Shown: positions 11,174-19,995, counted from the stretch's first letter. The stretch is DNA of 34,804 nucleotides from Clostridium thermobutyricum (GCA_016841565.1 JAENYX010000032.1:1-34804), one strand, 5' to 3'. Made by a program: numbers and translations. The notes: generated by a model from the sequence alone, not told the origin.

Positions 11174-12121
11174 TCATCTTCCAAAAATCTTTGCCACATT
11201 GTCTATACTCTCATAACCACTGATGTCGTACTCCATGAGCGGTATCCTGTACAAAACCCTGTCTCCGAATTTCTGCTCGATTTCCTTCAAATACTTTACC
11301 TCAACCTGTTTCCTTTTATTAAAGAACCGGCTGTCGGTCTCCTCGGGCAGTATACGGTTTATTATTATCCCTTCCACCGGTATGCCGTTTCTTTCAAGAA
11401 AATTGATTGCCTTTTCGGTCTCCAGTATGGGGAGCTGCTGGGCGTTAAGTACAAATACAAAGCCTGCTCTTTTGTTGTCTATAAGAAAATCCCTTGCCTT
11501 TTCGAATCTTTGTTTTCTATCCAGCAGTATCTTCATAACCGGGTCATCCTTAATCCTCTCCTCCAGGGATTTATCCACCACCGATGCCATCCTCATCATA
11601 TCGTTTACATTACGGCGACGCTCTATCATCCCCTGCAGCCACCTTCCCATAAGCTCGGGCAGTGACAAAAGCCTGAGAGTGTGGCCGGTAGGCGCGGTAT
11701 CGAACACCACCCGTTGGTATTCGGTGCCCACCAGGTCAATTATCTCTATAAACCGGTCGAATATGGCAGCCTCCTCGGCGCCGGGGGAATGGTAGGCGGC
11801 GTCAAGCTGCCGCTGTATCTCTATTATTATGTTGGCGCTAAAGCTTCCCTGCATCTGTTCCCTTATCCTGTTTATATACCTGCCGCTTTCGGTCTCCGGG
11901 TCTATTTCTATGCCATAGAGATTGGTGTCAAGTTTTTTTGGTGCATCTCCCAGCTCTACCTGGAATATCTGGCCCAGCGAATGGGCAGGGTCGGTGGAAA
12001 GCACCAACGTTTTGTAACCCTTTCTTGCAAGGTTTAGGGAATAGGCTGAGGAGCAGGTGGTTTTTCCCACCCCGCCCTTGCCTCCAAAGAATACTATTTC
12101 TTTATCAATCAAACCTGACAT
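11174..12121 (-). CDS. ArsA/Get3-family ATPase
   Basis: A single-domain P-loop ATPase of the arsenite-pump/Get3/MinD class, 315 residues from the ATG at 12121, which has GGGGAG seven bases upstream; the longer frame would begin with a TTG inside the preceding gene's end. Motifs are the deviant Walker A FFGGKGGVGKTT (residues about 10-21), the switch LSTDPAHSLGQIF, and the switch II segment DTAPTGHTLRLLSLPELM. A second ATPase half, as in plasmid ArsA pumps, is absent, and no arsB or arsR genes are nearby, so arsenite export is unlikely. Bacterial relatives of this size are of uncertain role. It is tightly packed with a small upstream orf and ligA, so the two unknowns may act as a pair. Confidence 0.88.
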   Translation of the reverse strand: MSGLIDKEIVFFGGKGGVGKTTCSSAYSLNLARKGYKTLVLSTDPAHSLGQIFQVELGDAPKKLDTNLYGIEIDPETESGRYINRIREQMQGSFSANIIIEIQRQLDAAYHSPGAEEAAIFDRFIEIIDLVGTEYQRVVFDTAPTGHTLRLLSLPELMGRWLQGMIERRRNVNDMMRMASVVDKSLEERIKDDPVMKILLDRKQRFEKARDFLIDNKRAGFVFVLNAQQLPILETEKAINFLERNGIPVEGIIINRILPEETDSRFFNKRKQVEVKYLKEIEQKFGDRVLYRIPLMEYDISGYESIDNVAKIFGR

Positions 12122-12138
12122 AACCTTCTCCCCTTCCT

Positions 12139-12438
12139 TCAATGGAAATTGTACTTTTCAAACTGTTCTCCCATTATATCCTTTTTCTCGGCCATCCTCA
12201 TCTCCCACCCCTCCAGCTCCTTGGCCATATAGGGCAAGAGCTCCAGGGTGTAATAGGAGGCGGGGGAGGGTATGCCCAAGAAGTCCGAAAAGCAAAGCAA
12301 TATGAAATAGTCGTTTCCGTCCAGGGCATCCTTTTTAACAATACGTACCGAATTCTCCCTTGCGCCTTCGAAAAAACCCCTGTTGACATCGGCCAGGAAC
12401 CTAAAAACACCCTTGATGGTATCCTTTATCTTAGCCAC
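12139..12438 (-). CDS. Small conserved-looking protein paired with the ArsA-like ATPase
   Basis: A 99-residue protein I do not recognise. The start is GTG at 12438 with GGGAGG seven bases upstream. It has a basic N-terminus (MAKIKDTIKGVFRFLADVNRG), a mildly hydrophobic middle (NDYFILLCFSDFLGIPSPASYYTLELLPYM), and a charged C-terminus. The middle is not long or pure enough for a confident membrane helix, though peripheral membrane contact is possible. Its stop is 17 bases before the ArsA-like start, and pcrA ends 16 bases before it, so it is co-transcribed with both. By position it is most likely a partner or client of the ATPase. This is inference from spacing only. Confidence 0.75.
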   Translation of the reverse strand: MAKIKDTIKGVFRFLADVNRGFFEGARENSVRIVKKDALDGNDYFILLCFSDFLGIPSPASYYTLELLPYMAKELEGWEMRMAEKKDIMGEQFEKYNFH

Positions 12439-12454
12439 AGGTATTCCTCCCTTC

Positions 12455-14608
12455 TTAATTCATAGCTTTAATGGGTGCAACCGACGCCAGCACCTTTTTA
12501 ACCCCCAGTCCGGGAAACGCAATGGTTATTTCAATATCATCGGTTTTTTCCTCTACCTTTATTATGGTCCCCATGCCCCATATCCTATGCTGAATCCGGC
12601 TGCCCGGCCTGTAACCCCCGATACTGCCTTTCTGGGTACCGGGCTTATGGGTAATCGGAACCTCCTTTGAACCGGTGTTCTCTCCCATAACCTCAACAAG
12701 GGTTTCGGGTATCTCCTTAAGAAACCTTGAAGGCAGGCTGCTGCTGGTATGCCCGTACAGGGTTCTGCATTCTGCCCCGGTAAGGTACAAGACCTCCCGG
12801 GCTCTTGTCATACCGACATAGCACAGCCTTCTTTCCTCCTCCAGCTCCTCGGGTTGGTCAATGGCCCGGGAAAGAGGAAATATACCATCCTCCATCCCCG
12901 TCATGAACACAACCGGAAACTCAAGCCCCTTTGCACTGTGGAGCGTCATCAACGTTACGCCTTCTCCTTCATCCAGGTTATCGGTCTCGGATACAAGGGC
13001 TACGCTTTCAAGAAACTCGGGGAGAGTGCCTTCCCCTTCGCAGTTTTCCTCAAATCCCACCGCTGCCGAAACCAGCTCCTGTATGTTCTCTATCCTTCCC
13101 CTGGCTTCTATTGTACCCTCGTCCTCCAGAGCTTTTACATATCCGGTCTTGTCAAGCACCTCGGACAGCAACGCCACCACCGAGTGCTTGTCACTCATGG
13201 CAATAAAACCGTCCATCATATTCACAAATTCTCCAACCCTGTTGGCAGCGCCTGCCGGTAAACATCCCGATTCCCCGACCTCTCTCATTGCCCCGTACAA
13301 CTCTATTTCCAGCCGGGCAGCGTACTGCTCCAGCGTTTCTATGGTTTTATCGCCGATGCCTCTCCGGGGCTGGTTGACTATTCTCTTTAGAGATATGTCG
13401 TCGGCAGGATTAAGTATAACTCTGAGGTAGGCGATAATGTCCTTAATCTCCTTTCTCTGGTAAAACCCAAGGCTTCCCACCACCCTGTAGGGAACCGCTC
13501 TCCTTATGAAGGCCTCCTCCAGCACCCTTGACTGGGCGTTGGTCCTGTATAACACGGCCATATCCGACAGCTTCCTGCTCTCATGACTGCAAAGTCTCAT
13601 GGCCTCACAGACCACAAACTCGGCCTCCTCTCTTTCCCTGGCCGCCTGCCGGCGCCTTATTCTGTACCCTTCCATTCTCTGAGTCCATAGCTTCTTGGAC
13701 TTTCTGCGGCTGTTATTGGCTATGACGCAATTGGCAGCCTGAAGTATATTTCCTGTGGAACGGTAATTCTGTTCCAGCTTAACCACCGTTGCTTCGGGGT
13801 AATCAACTTCGAAATCCAGTATATTGGCTATATTTGCACCTCTGAACTTGTATATTGACTGGTCGTCATCGCCGACAACGCACAGGTTCCTGTGCTTTGA
13901 AGACAGCATGTGTATCAGCCGGTACTGGGGTGTATTGGTATCCTGGTACTCATCCACCAATATGTACCTGAATTTGTTCTGATAAAACCCAAGCACCTCG
14001 GGGTATCCGGTAAACAATTCTATAGTCTTAAGTATCAGGTCGTCAAAATCCAAAGCGTTGTTTGATTTTAGTTTTCTTTGATACAACCTGTACACCCGGC
14101 CTATTTGCTCGGTTGCAAAGCTATCCGTCGCCGAAGCAATATACTCTTCGGGGGACTGCAGGTTGTCCTTTGCCTTCCCTATCATGGAAACCACTTTTTT
14201 GGGCGTAAAATCCTTCTCATTAATATTCAGTTCCTTCAGACAGTCCTTAACAACCACCTGCTGGTCTGAAGAATCATAAATAACGAAGCTTTTGTCGTAT
14301 CCGATTTTTTCTATATCGTGTCGTAATATGCGTACACAGGCCGAATGAAAGGTACTGACCCATGCAGGATAGTCTTCATCTGCCAGCAGCTTTGTAACCC
14401 TCTCCCTCATCTCGGCCGCAGCCTTGTTGGTAAAGGTTATGGCAAGTATATTTCCGGGATGTACTCCCTTTTCCCTTATAAGATAAGCTATGCGCTGCGT
14501 AAGAACCCGGGTCTTGCCGCTTCCGGCGCCTGCCAGGATGAGAACGGGACCCTCGGTTGTCATCACGGCTTTTTTTTGCTGCGGATTTAATCCATCAAGA
14601 TACTCCAT
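12455..14608 (-). CDS. pcrA: ATP-dependent DNA helicase PcrA/UvrD
   Basis: Superfamily 1A 3'-5' helicase (717 residues) used in nucleotide excision repair and in clearing transcription-replication conflicts in Gram-positives. Motifs in order: Q motif LNPQQKKAV, Walker A AGAGSGKT (residues 26-33), motif Ia ILAITFTNKAAAEMRERV, motif II LVDEYQDT, motif III VVGDDDQSIYKFRGA, motif IV LEQNYRST, motif V VTLMTLHSAKGLEFPVVF, motif VI EEERRLCYVGMTRA. The C-terminal tail (roughly the last 60 residues) ends in a Tudor-like segment, GSRIQHRIWGMGTIIKVE, typical of PcrA and known to bind RNA polymerase in relatives. Start ATG follows AGGAGGAGC. It is the first gene of the operon leading to gatB. Confidence 0.97.
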   Translation of the reverse strand: MEYLDGLNPQQKKAVMTTEGPVLILAGAGSGKTRVLTQRIAYLIREKGVHPGNILAITFTNKAAAEMRERVTKLLADEDYPAWVSTFHSACVRILRHDIEKIGYDKSFVIYDSSDQQVVVKDCLKELNINEKDFTPKKVVSMIGKAKDNLQSPEEYIASATDSFATEQIGRVYRLYQRKLKSNNALDFDDLILKTIELFTGYPEVLGFYQNKFRYILVDEYQDTNTPQYRLIHMLSSKHRNLCVVGDDDQSIYKFRGANIANILDFEVDYPEATVVKLEQNYRSTGNILQAANCVIANNSRRKSKKLWTQRMEGYRIRRRQAAREREEAEFVVCEAMRLCSHESRKLSDMAVLYRTNAQSRVLEEAFIRRAVPYRVVGSLGFYQRKEIKDIIAYLRVILNPADDISLKRIVNQPRRGIGDKTIETLEQYAARLEIELYGAMREVGESGCLPAGAANRVGEFVNMMDGFIAMSDKHSVVALLSEVLDKTGYVKALEDEGTIEARGRIENIQELVSAAVGFEENCEGEGTLPEFLESVALVSETDNLDEGEGVTLMTLHSAKGLEFPVVFMTGMEDGIFPLSRAIDQPEELEEERRLCYVGMTRAREVLYLTGAECRTLYGHTSSSLPSRFLKEIPETLVEVMGENTGSKEVPITHKPGTQKGSIGGYRPGSRIQHRIWGMGTIIKVEEKTDDIEITIAFPGLGVKKVLASVAPIKAMN

Positions 14609-14647
14609 TATGCTCCTCCTCTAAAAGCGTGACTTTTGCTACCCTTA

Positions 14648-14653
14648 ATTCTA
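14648..14653 (-). promoter_or_regulatory. Possible extended -10 promoter of the pcrA operon
   Basis: On the minus strand TGGTAGAAT, a TG-extended -10 with one mismatch, lies about 40 bases upstream of the pcrA start. The -35 region (TTCAGG at 17 bases) is poor. No terminator is visible between the lipoprotein gene and pcrA, so read-through is possible. Confidence 0.35.
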
Positions 14654-14699
14654 CCACAAAATCTGCCTGACCTGAACATGATACACATGTAGTTTCTTT

Positions 14700-16499
14700 C
14701 TAAATACCCTCCAGCTTCTCCCTGTCTGTTCCGTCGGCCTTAATACGATATGTGGCCATGTCCTCTCCCGCATCCATATAATATATCCAATGGCCTATAA
14801 CGTTTATGTTACTGCTCTCACAATGGTTCAGTTTTACCTCCGGTCCTTCCCCCTCGAGGTCCAGTTTATAAAGCTTACCACCGTCGGAGGTGTTGCTGAA
14901 AAACACCCCCTGTTCATTCACGTTGAGAGAACCGGCCCGACTGCCGCTCACCCTGCTTCTGCCGGTCCCGTCTGTGTGTATCCTGTATATTCCGTTCCCA
15001 TCCGACACATTAATATAATAAATCCAGTCTCCGACTACATTTATATATGCCGCCCGGTCATTGCAAATCACTTCATAATTTGTGCCGTCAGTCCCTATTC
15101 GGCAAATCTTACTGTCGTCACCGGCGTTGACATAGTATATCATATCATCCACAATATTCACATATCGTGATTCCTGTGTGTTCAAGGTCTCCACCGACTG
15201 TCCTTCTCCCATATATAATGTACACAGTACGCCGCCTTCCTGCAAGTCAGTGTAGAACAGCCTATTTCCAACAATACTGAAATAATTTGCCGGGGTATCA
15301 TTTACACTTATCCTCTCATTGTCTTCCCCATATATCAAATAAATGTGGTTGTTGTCCGACCGGTTAACATAATATACCACACCGCGTATTACGTTTATAT
15401 ATGATACGCTGTCATCACACAATCTTGTGTTATTATCCCCGTCCCGGTTCATCCTATAAAGCCTGTTTTCATCGGCTCCGTTTATATAATACACCCATTC
15501 GCCATAGGCAGCAGCTATACCACCATTAACCATGTTGCCTGCCGAATTGCCCATTGGAGGCTTTCCGTCTTTGGTAAAGTAATTTCCTTCCATCACTACG
15601 TTTTCAAGAACAACCCCTTCAGGATTGCCTATAACCATTGAATAGTGAACCGATTTATTATTCTTGATTACACAGTCCTTAAACCGTATACCTCCATCCG
15701 AGTATATAAATGCCGCACCCTCGGTGCCACCGGCGACATTGTCCCTGAAATCGCAGTTTTCGAAGACTACATGGCGGCTGCCGTGGATATTCAACAGCAT
15801 TACCCCTTGGTTTCTCATAAAACCACTGTTCAAAAAACCTATATCCTCTGAATCCCTTATTTCCATAATGGCCATTGTGCAGTCGGTTATGTAGGAATTA
15901 TTGAATTCAAACCCGTTTACATCCTCAAGTTCAAGACCCCGGACACCGCACCCGAACAGCTGGGAGTCATCTATTACAATATCCTGGCAGTTTGTAAATT
16001 TCAACACTCCCTGCGAGCAGAACGATTTTTCCGGCCAATGCCCTGCCCGTATATTAGATAGCTTGATTCCTTTGACATTATCGAAGACCATAATATTGGC
16101 GTCTCCCGGCTGTGACAAAATCTCCACCGGCTTGTCCCCCAGCCCTGTAATAGCAAGATTTTCAACACCCTTTATGGTCAGTTCAATATCCTCCGACATA
16201 TTTAGCAGGCCGACACAGGAGTTTGTCTCCTCCTGTCCTTCCAGTTCAGATAATAAATAGGTGCCCGGCTTTATTAGTATTTCCCTGTTTGGGCCTATGG
16301 CCTGGTATAACTCTTTTACAGTCCCTACCTCAATCCTTCCGTTCTCCCCGCTGTTCTCCCGGTGGCCTTCCTCCGCCCGGCCCGGTACGTCTCCTTCCTG
16401 CCCACCCGGTGCACCCGACGTTTCTTCTCCCGAACAACCGCCAAGCATCAGCAGCACCAATATGCAAATAATGGATATATATGCCTTCCATATCTTCAT
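14700..16499 (-). CDS. Surface lipoprotein with beta-helix region and DUF5050-like YYIN repeats
   Basis: A 599-residue protein exported and lipid-anchored: signal segment YISIICILVLLMLGGC with the lipobox LGGC at residues about 19-22, then a Gly/Glu-rich linker. Residues about 55-320 look like a right-handed parallel beta-helix: short repeated strands with many Asn/Asp (IELTIKGVENLAITGLG, LKFTNCQDIVIDDSQLFG, VVFENCDFRDNVAGG), as in pectate-lyase-like folds. Residues about 330-599 are about six repeats of roughly 44 residues of the form W(I/V)YYIN..D...IYRI..DGT, typical of DUF5050 and similar to a beta-propeller. No catalytic residues can be assigned; binding of a polysaccharide or wall component is plausible. 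Start ATG follows GGAAGGAG. It seems to stand alone. Confidence 0.82.
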   Translation of the reverse strand: MKIWKAYISIICILVLLMLGGCSGEETSGAPGGQEGDVPGRAEEGHRENSGENGRIEVGTVKELYQAIGPNREILIKPGTYLLSELEGQEETNSCVGLLNMSEDIELTIKGVENLAITGLGDKPVEILSQPGDANIMVFDNVKGIKLSNIRAGHWPEKSFCSQGVLKFTNCQDIVIDDSQLFGCGVRGLELEDVNGFEFNNSYITDCTMAIMEIRDSEDIGFLNSGFMRNQGVMLLNIHGSRHVVFENCDFRDNVAGGTEGAAFIYSDGGIRFKDCVIKNNKSVHYSMVIGNPEGVVLENVVMEGNYFTKDGKPPMGNSAGNMVNGGIAAAYGEWVYYINGADENRLYRMNRDGDNNTRLCDDSVSYINVIRGVVYYVNRSDNNHIYLIYGEDNERISVNDTPANYFSIVGNRLFYTDLQEGGVLCTLYMGEGQSVETLNTQESRYVNIVDDMIYYVNAGDDSKICRIGTDGTNYEVICNDRAAYINVVGDWIYYINVSDGNGIYRIHTDGTGRSRVSGSRAGSLNVNEQGVFFSNTSDGGKLYKLDLEGEGPEVKLNHCESSNINVIGHWIYYMDAGEDMATYRIKADGTDREKLEGI

Positions 16500-16599
16500 A
16501 TGCTTTCTCCTTCCCTATATCATATCATTCGGTACTTAATGGCCAGTCCCGCTTCCTGATTATTATTCTACAAAAAAAACAGGGTTCCTCCAACAGACA

Positions 16600-16637
16600 G
16601 GGGACGGTTGTTTTGTCTATGACAAAAAACCGTCCCC
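16600..16637. repeat. REP/REPIN-like palindrome (GGGGACGGTTGTTTTGTC and its inverse)
   Basis: GGGGACGGTTGTTTTGTC is followed by TAT and then GACAAAAAACCGTCCCC, giving a near-perfect hairpin. I know this sequence type as a dispersed palindrome in clostridial and related genomes, often linked to REP-associated tyrosine transposases. None is encoded here. It lies about 20 bases past the livF stop and could also help stabilise or end that transcript. The core also appears in the loop at 4203-4217. Confidence 0.75.
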
Positions 16638-16657
16638 TTCATTATCGCTTACTTTTT

Positions 16658-17365
16658 TTATTGTACTTTACCCAGGTACGCTTCCTGAATGGTCTTGTCC
16701 CGCAGCAGGTCCCGGGCACTGCCTTCCCTGGTGATCCTGCCCTGCTCCAGCACATAGGCCTTGTCGGCCACCGAAAGGGCTTTATAGGCGTTCTGTTCTA
16801 CCAGCAGTATGGTTTTGTTCATCTTCTTTATATCTTCTATTATTTCAAATATGGTCTTTACCAAAAGGGGCGCCAGACCCAACGATGGCTCGTCCAGCAG
16901 TATTAGTTCGGGGCTGCTCATAAGCCCCCTTCCCATTGCCAGCATCTGCTGCTCTCCTCCGCTCAGGGTTCCTGCCGGCTGGTTAATCCTTTCCTCCAGC
17001 CTGGGGAAAAGCCTGAACACATCCTTCAGGTCCTTTTCTATGCCCTTGGTATCCCTTCTCAGGTACGCACCCATCATTAGGTTTTCCCTTACCGTCAGGT
17101 TGGCAAACACCAGTCTCCCCTCGGGTACCTGGGATATCCCGGCTTTGACTATTCTGTGCGGCAGCCTGGGCAGCTCCTTCCCCTTATACTTAATGCGGCC
17201 TTCCTTTGGTTTTACTATCCCGGAGATGGTATTAAGGAGGGTGGATTTACCTGCGCCGTTGGAGCCTATTATGGATACTATCTGTCCTTCCCGTACATCT
17301 ATGCTTATGCCCTTAAGAGCATGTATGCCTCCATAAAAAACGCTCAAGCTATCTACTGTTAGCAA
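16658..17365 (-). CDS. livF: Branched-chain-amino-acid type ABC transporter, ATP-binding protein LivF
   Basis: One of two ATPases of a HAAT-family uptake transporter (235 residues, normal). Walker A is GSNGAGKSTLL (about 34-44), the Q-loop region is ISQVPEGRLVFANLTVRENL (the PEGR motif is typical of LivF), the signature is LSGGEQQMLAMGRGLM, Walker B is LILLDEPSLGLAPLL, and the switch His position holds Gln in LLVEQNA, usual for LivF. The start is a TTG at 17365, close behind a run of GGAGG sequences, and overlaps the end of livG by seven bases. It is the last gene of the five-gene cluster. Confidence 0.95.
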   Translation of the reverse strand: MLTVDSLSVFYGGIHALKGISIDVREGQIVSIIGSNGAGKSTLLNTISGIVKPKEGRIKYKGKELPRLPHRIVKAGISQVPEGRLVFANLTVRENLMMGAYLRRDTKGIEKDLKDVFRLFPRLEERINQPAGTLSGGEQQMLAMGRGLMSSPELILLDEPSLGLAPLLVKTIFEIIEDIKKMNKTILLVEQNAYKALSVADKAYVLEQGRITREGSARDLLRDKTIQEAYLGKVQ

Positions 17366-18135
17366 ACCACCACCTCCTCCTCCCCAAGATATGCTTCAAT
17401 TACCTTGGGATTAGACTGTACCTGTGCCGCACTGCCTTCGGCAAGCTTATTCCCGAAGTTCAGCACCACAATCTTTTCACAGACACCCATTATCAAGTCC
17501 ATATGGTGTTCAATAACAACAACCGTCAGATTAAACCTGTCCCTTATTCCCTTTATCAGCTCCATCAGCTTCAATGTCTCGTCGGGGTTCATACCCGCCG
17601 CCGGTTCATCCAGTAAAAGCAGTTTGGGCTTTAACGCAAGGGCTCTGGCAATCTCCAGTCTTCTTTGCAGTCCGTAGGGAAGGTTTCCGGCCACAACGTC
17701 CTTCCGGTCCTCAAGGCCCATTATGCTCATAAGCTCCCGGGCCTGCTCGAATAAGCCCTGTTCTTCCTTTTTAAATCTACCGAATCTTATTATGGAATCC
17801 AATATACTGTATCCGGCATTGTAGTGGCACGCCGTCAGTATATTGTCATAGGTGGTCAGTTTTTTAAAAAGCCTGATATTCTGAAAGGTTCTGGTTATGC
17901 CCATCTCGGCCACCCTATAGGGTTCCAGACGGTTGATATCCTTATTTTCAAACAATATTTGGCCTTCGGTCACCTTATAGATACCCGTTATAAGATTGAA
18001 TATGGTGGTCTTACCCGCCCCGTTGGGACCTATGAGACCAAATATGCTGTCCTTTTCAACCTCAAAACTTACATTTCCCACCGCCGTCAGCCCTCCGAAC
18101 TGCTTGGTCACATTTTCCAGTTTCAGTATGTTCAT
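17359..18135 (-). CDS. livG: Branched-chain-amino-acid type ABC transporter, ATP-binding protein LivG
   Basis: The second ATPase (258 residues). Walker A is GPNGAGKTTIFNLITG (about 36-51), the LivG-typical segment is GITRTFQNIRLFKKLT, the signature region is LPYGLQRRLEIARAL (a degenerate signature normal for LivG), Walker B is LLLLDEPAAGMNP, and the switch is VVVIEHHMDLIM. The C-terminal tail SNPKVIEAYLGEEE is the family-type extension. It overlaps livM by four bases and livF by seven, implying translational coupling. Confidence 0.95.
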   Translation of the reverse strand: MNILKLENVTKQFGGLTAVGNVSFEVEKDSIFGLIGPNGAGKTTIFNLITGIYKVTEGQILFENKDINRLEPYRVAEMGITRTFQNIRLFKKLTTYDNILTACHYNAGYSILDSIIRFGRFKKEEQGLFEQARELMSIMGLEDRKDVVAGNLPYGLQRRLEIARALALKPKLLLLDEPAAGMNPDETLKLMELIKGIRDRFNLTVVVIEHHMDLIMGVCEKIVVLNFGNKLAEGSAAQVQSNPKVIEAYLGEEEVVVC

Positions 18136-19028
18136 TTCTTCCCTCCCCCCACAGCCTGCTTTTTCCCTAGGGATCTGACCAAACGGGAGAAAGGCTTTAT
18201 GATTTTCCCGACAGGGATTTCATAACCCCCCATTAGACCCTGGGGCCTTGTTATCATGATGAATACCACCGCCGCTCCGTACACAACCAGTCTCCATATA
18301 GCAAAGGTACGCAGCAGCTCAGGAAGCGAAGTCAGCACAAGAGCTCCTATAACGCTGCCCGAAATACTGCCAAGGCCTCCGAAAATCACAGTTATTGTAA
18401 GCTCGGTGGATTTAATGAATTGAAACATCTTGGGCTGCAAAAAGCCCATGTAATGACCCAGCAATCCGCCGGCCATCCCTGCATAGGCCGCACTTATTGC
18501 CAGGGCAGTAATTTTGTACCTGAATACGTTTATGCCAATGGTCTGGGATGCCATCTCCTCTTCCCGTATGGCTTTAAAATTTCTTCCGTGCCTTGAACGT
18601 ATAATGTTAACAAGAATTATTATTCCTATGATATTCACAATAACTACATTGATAAGGTTTGTGTCCCTTGGTATTCCCGGCCATCCCCTTGCCCCTCCGA
18701 AATACTGGACATTGTCCAGTATAAGCCGTATGGCTTCGCCAAAGCCCAGAGTGGCAATACAAAAATAGTCTCCCTTCAGGTTGAGTGTGAGTCTGCCGAT
18801 AAAAAGGCTTGCCAGGGCTGCACCAATTGCTCCCAAAACAAGGGACGGGATAAATGGCAGGCCGAACTTGATGGTACCCATTGCGGTGACATAGGCTCCT
18901 ATAGCCATGAACCCGGCATGGCCGAAGGAGAACAGCCCGGTAAAACCGGTTAAAAGAGACAAGCCCAATACCGCCATAAGGTTTATTCCCGACAGAATTA
19001 AAATTCCCTTTATATAAAACCAGTCCAT
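18132..19028 (-). CDS. livM: Branched-chain-amino-acid type ABC transporter, permease LivM
   Basis: Inner-membrane permease of 298 residues from the ATG at 19028, which has AGGGGGG six bases upstream and leaves a 13-base gap to livH; the longer frame overlaps livH and lacks a better site. Eight or more hydrophobic segments are visible, with the family motifs GLSLLTGFTGLFSFGHAGFMAIGAY... near the start (in part), LNLKGDYFCIATLGFGEAIR in the middle, and FGGLGSISGSVIGALVLTSLPELLR in the second half. It pairs with LivH to form the channel; the substrate is set by the receptor at 20070-21239. Confidence 0.94.
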   Translation of the reverse strand: MDWFYIKGILILSGINLMAVLGLSLLTGFTGLFSFGHAGFMAIGAYVTAMGTIKFGLPFIPSLVLGAIGAALASLFIGRLTLNLKGDYFCIATLGFGEAIRLILDNVQYFGGARGWPGIPRDTNLINVVIVNIIGIIILVNIIRSRHGRNFKAIREEEMASQTIGINVFRYKITALAISAAYAGMAGGLLGHYMGFLQPKMFQFIKSTELTITVIFGGLGSISGSVIGALVLTSLPELLRTFAIWRLVVYGAAVVFIMITRPQGLMGGYEIPVGKIIKPFSRLVRSLGKKQAVGGGKK

Positions 19029-19041
19029 TATCAGCCCCCCC

Positions 19042-19995
19042 CTAAGCCTTATCCTCATTAATTTTGCCCATCAATCCGCTGGGGCGTACCACAAGTATGA
19101 ATATCAGCAGAACAAACGCTATCAGGTCTCTGTACTGTGAGGATAAGTAACCCGAAGTAAATGTCTCGATAATACCCAGCAGCACCGAACCCACAACCGC
19201 GCCGGGAAGACTTCCCAACCCTCCGAATACTGCTGCAATAAAGGATTTGAGAGTTATGTTTCCTATCTGTGGGTAAACGGTATATTTCATTCCGAACAGT
19301 ATCCCGGCTATTCCTGCAAGAAGTCCTCCCAGCCCAAACACTATAAGGATTATCCTGTCGGTATTTACCCCCATAAGAGCGCTGGCTCTCAGATTGTATG
19401 CGCTGGCCCTTATGCCCATACCCGTTCTTGTCTTTTCTATTATAAAAATAAGCAGTGCAAGGCTGACCGCCGATATAACAAACATCAACACGTCAAGCCG
19501 CCCGATATTCACCCCTGCGACATTGAATGGAGTTGCCCCGAACACCCTTGGATAGGTCCTGAATGTAGGGCCTATGGGGGATGCTATTATTATGTTTTCC
19601 AAAAATATAGATACACCCATCGCAGATATTATAAAGTAAAGAAATGGAGCATTCCTTTTCCTTAAGGGGCTGTAAGCAACCCTTTCTATAATAACCGCCA
19701 GCAGTCCTGCTCCAAAGGCTGCAATGCAGAAGGCTACCGCGAAGGGCATTTCAAACACAGTCATTGCAAAGAAGCCTAAGTAGGCCCCTATCATTATTAC
19801 CCCTCCATGGGCAAAATTGCTGAAATTCATTATACTGTAAACAAGGGAATAACCAACCGCCATCAATGCGTAAACACTTCCTATCGATAATCCGTTGATT
19901 AGCTGCTGAAGAATATAGACGCCTTTTACCGACAGCCAGTTGATAATTTGCTGAAGAAATTCGGAGTTGATTAGCTGTTGAAGAAATTCGGACAT
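19042..19995 (-). CDS. livH: Branched-chain-amino-acid type ABC transporter, permease LivH with duplicated N-terminus
   Basis: Inner-membrane permease partner of LivM (317 residues). Family motifs include NGLSIGSVYALMAVGYSLVYSIMNFSNFAHGG and FGGLGSLPGAVVGSVLLGI. Most LivH proteins open directly with a short LQQLINGLSxGSVYAL stretch. Here that stretch is preceded by imperfect copies: SEFLQQLIN, SEFLQQIIN, then LQQIINWLSVKGVYI overlapping the second, before the normal LQQLINGLSIGSVYA. The last two match at 9 of 15 positions. This adds about 28 residues. The ATG at 19995 has AAGGAGGT eight bases upstream, so the longer form is likely translated, although a downstream start is not excluded. Confidence 0.93.
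   Translation of the reverse strand: MSEFLQQLINSEFLQQIINWLSVKGVYILQQLINGLSIGSVYALMAVGYSLVYSIMNFSNFAHGGVIMIGAYLGFFAMTVFEMPFAVAFCIAAFGAGLLAVIIERVAYSPLRKRNAPFLYFIISAMGVSIFLENIIIASPIGPTFRTYPRVFGATPFNVAGVNIGRLDVLMFVISAVSLALLIFIIEKTRTGMGIRASAYNLRASALMGVNTDRIILIVFGLGGLLAGIAGILFGMKYTVYPQIGNITLKSFIAAVFGGLGSLPGAVVGSVLLGIIETFTSGYLSSQYRDLIAFVLLIFILVVRPSGLMGKINEDKA

Noticed and set aside
11174..12121. Arsenite efflux ATPase
   Set aside because: Only one ATPase domain, and no arsB, arsR or arsD in the surroundings.
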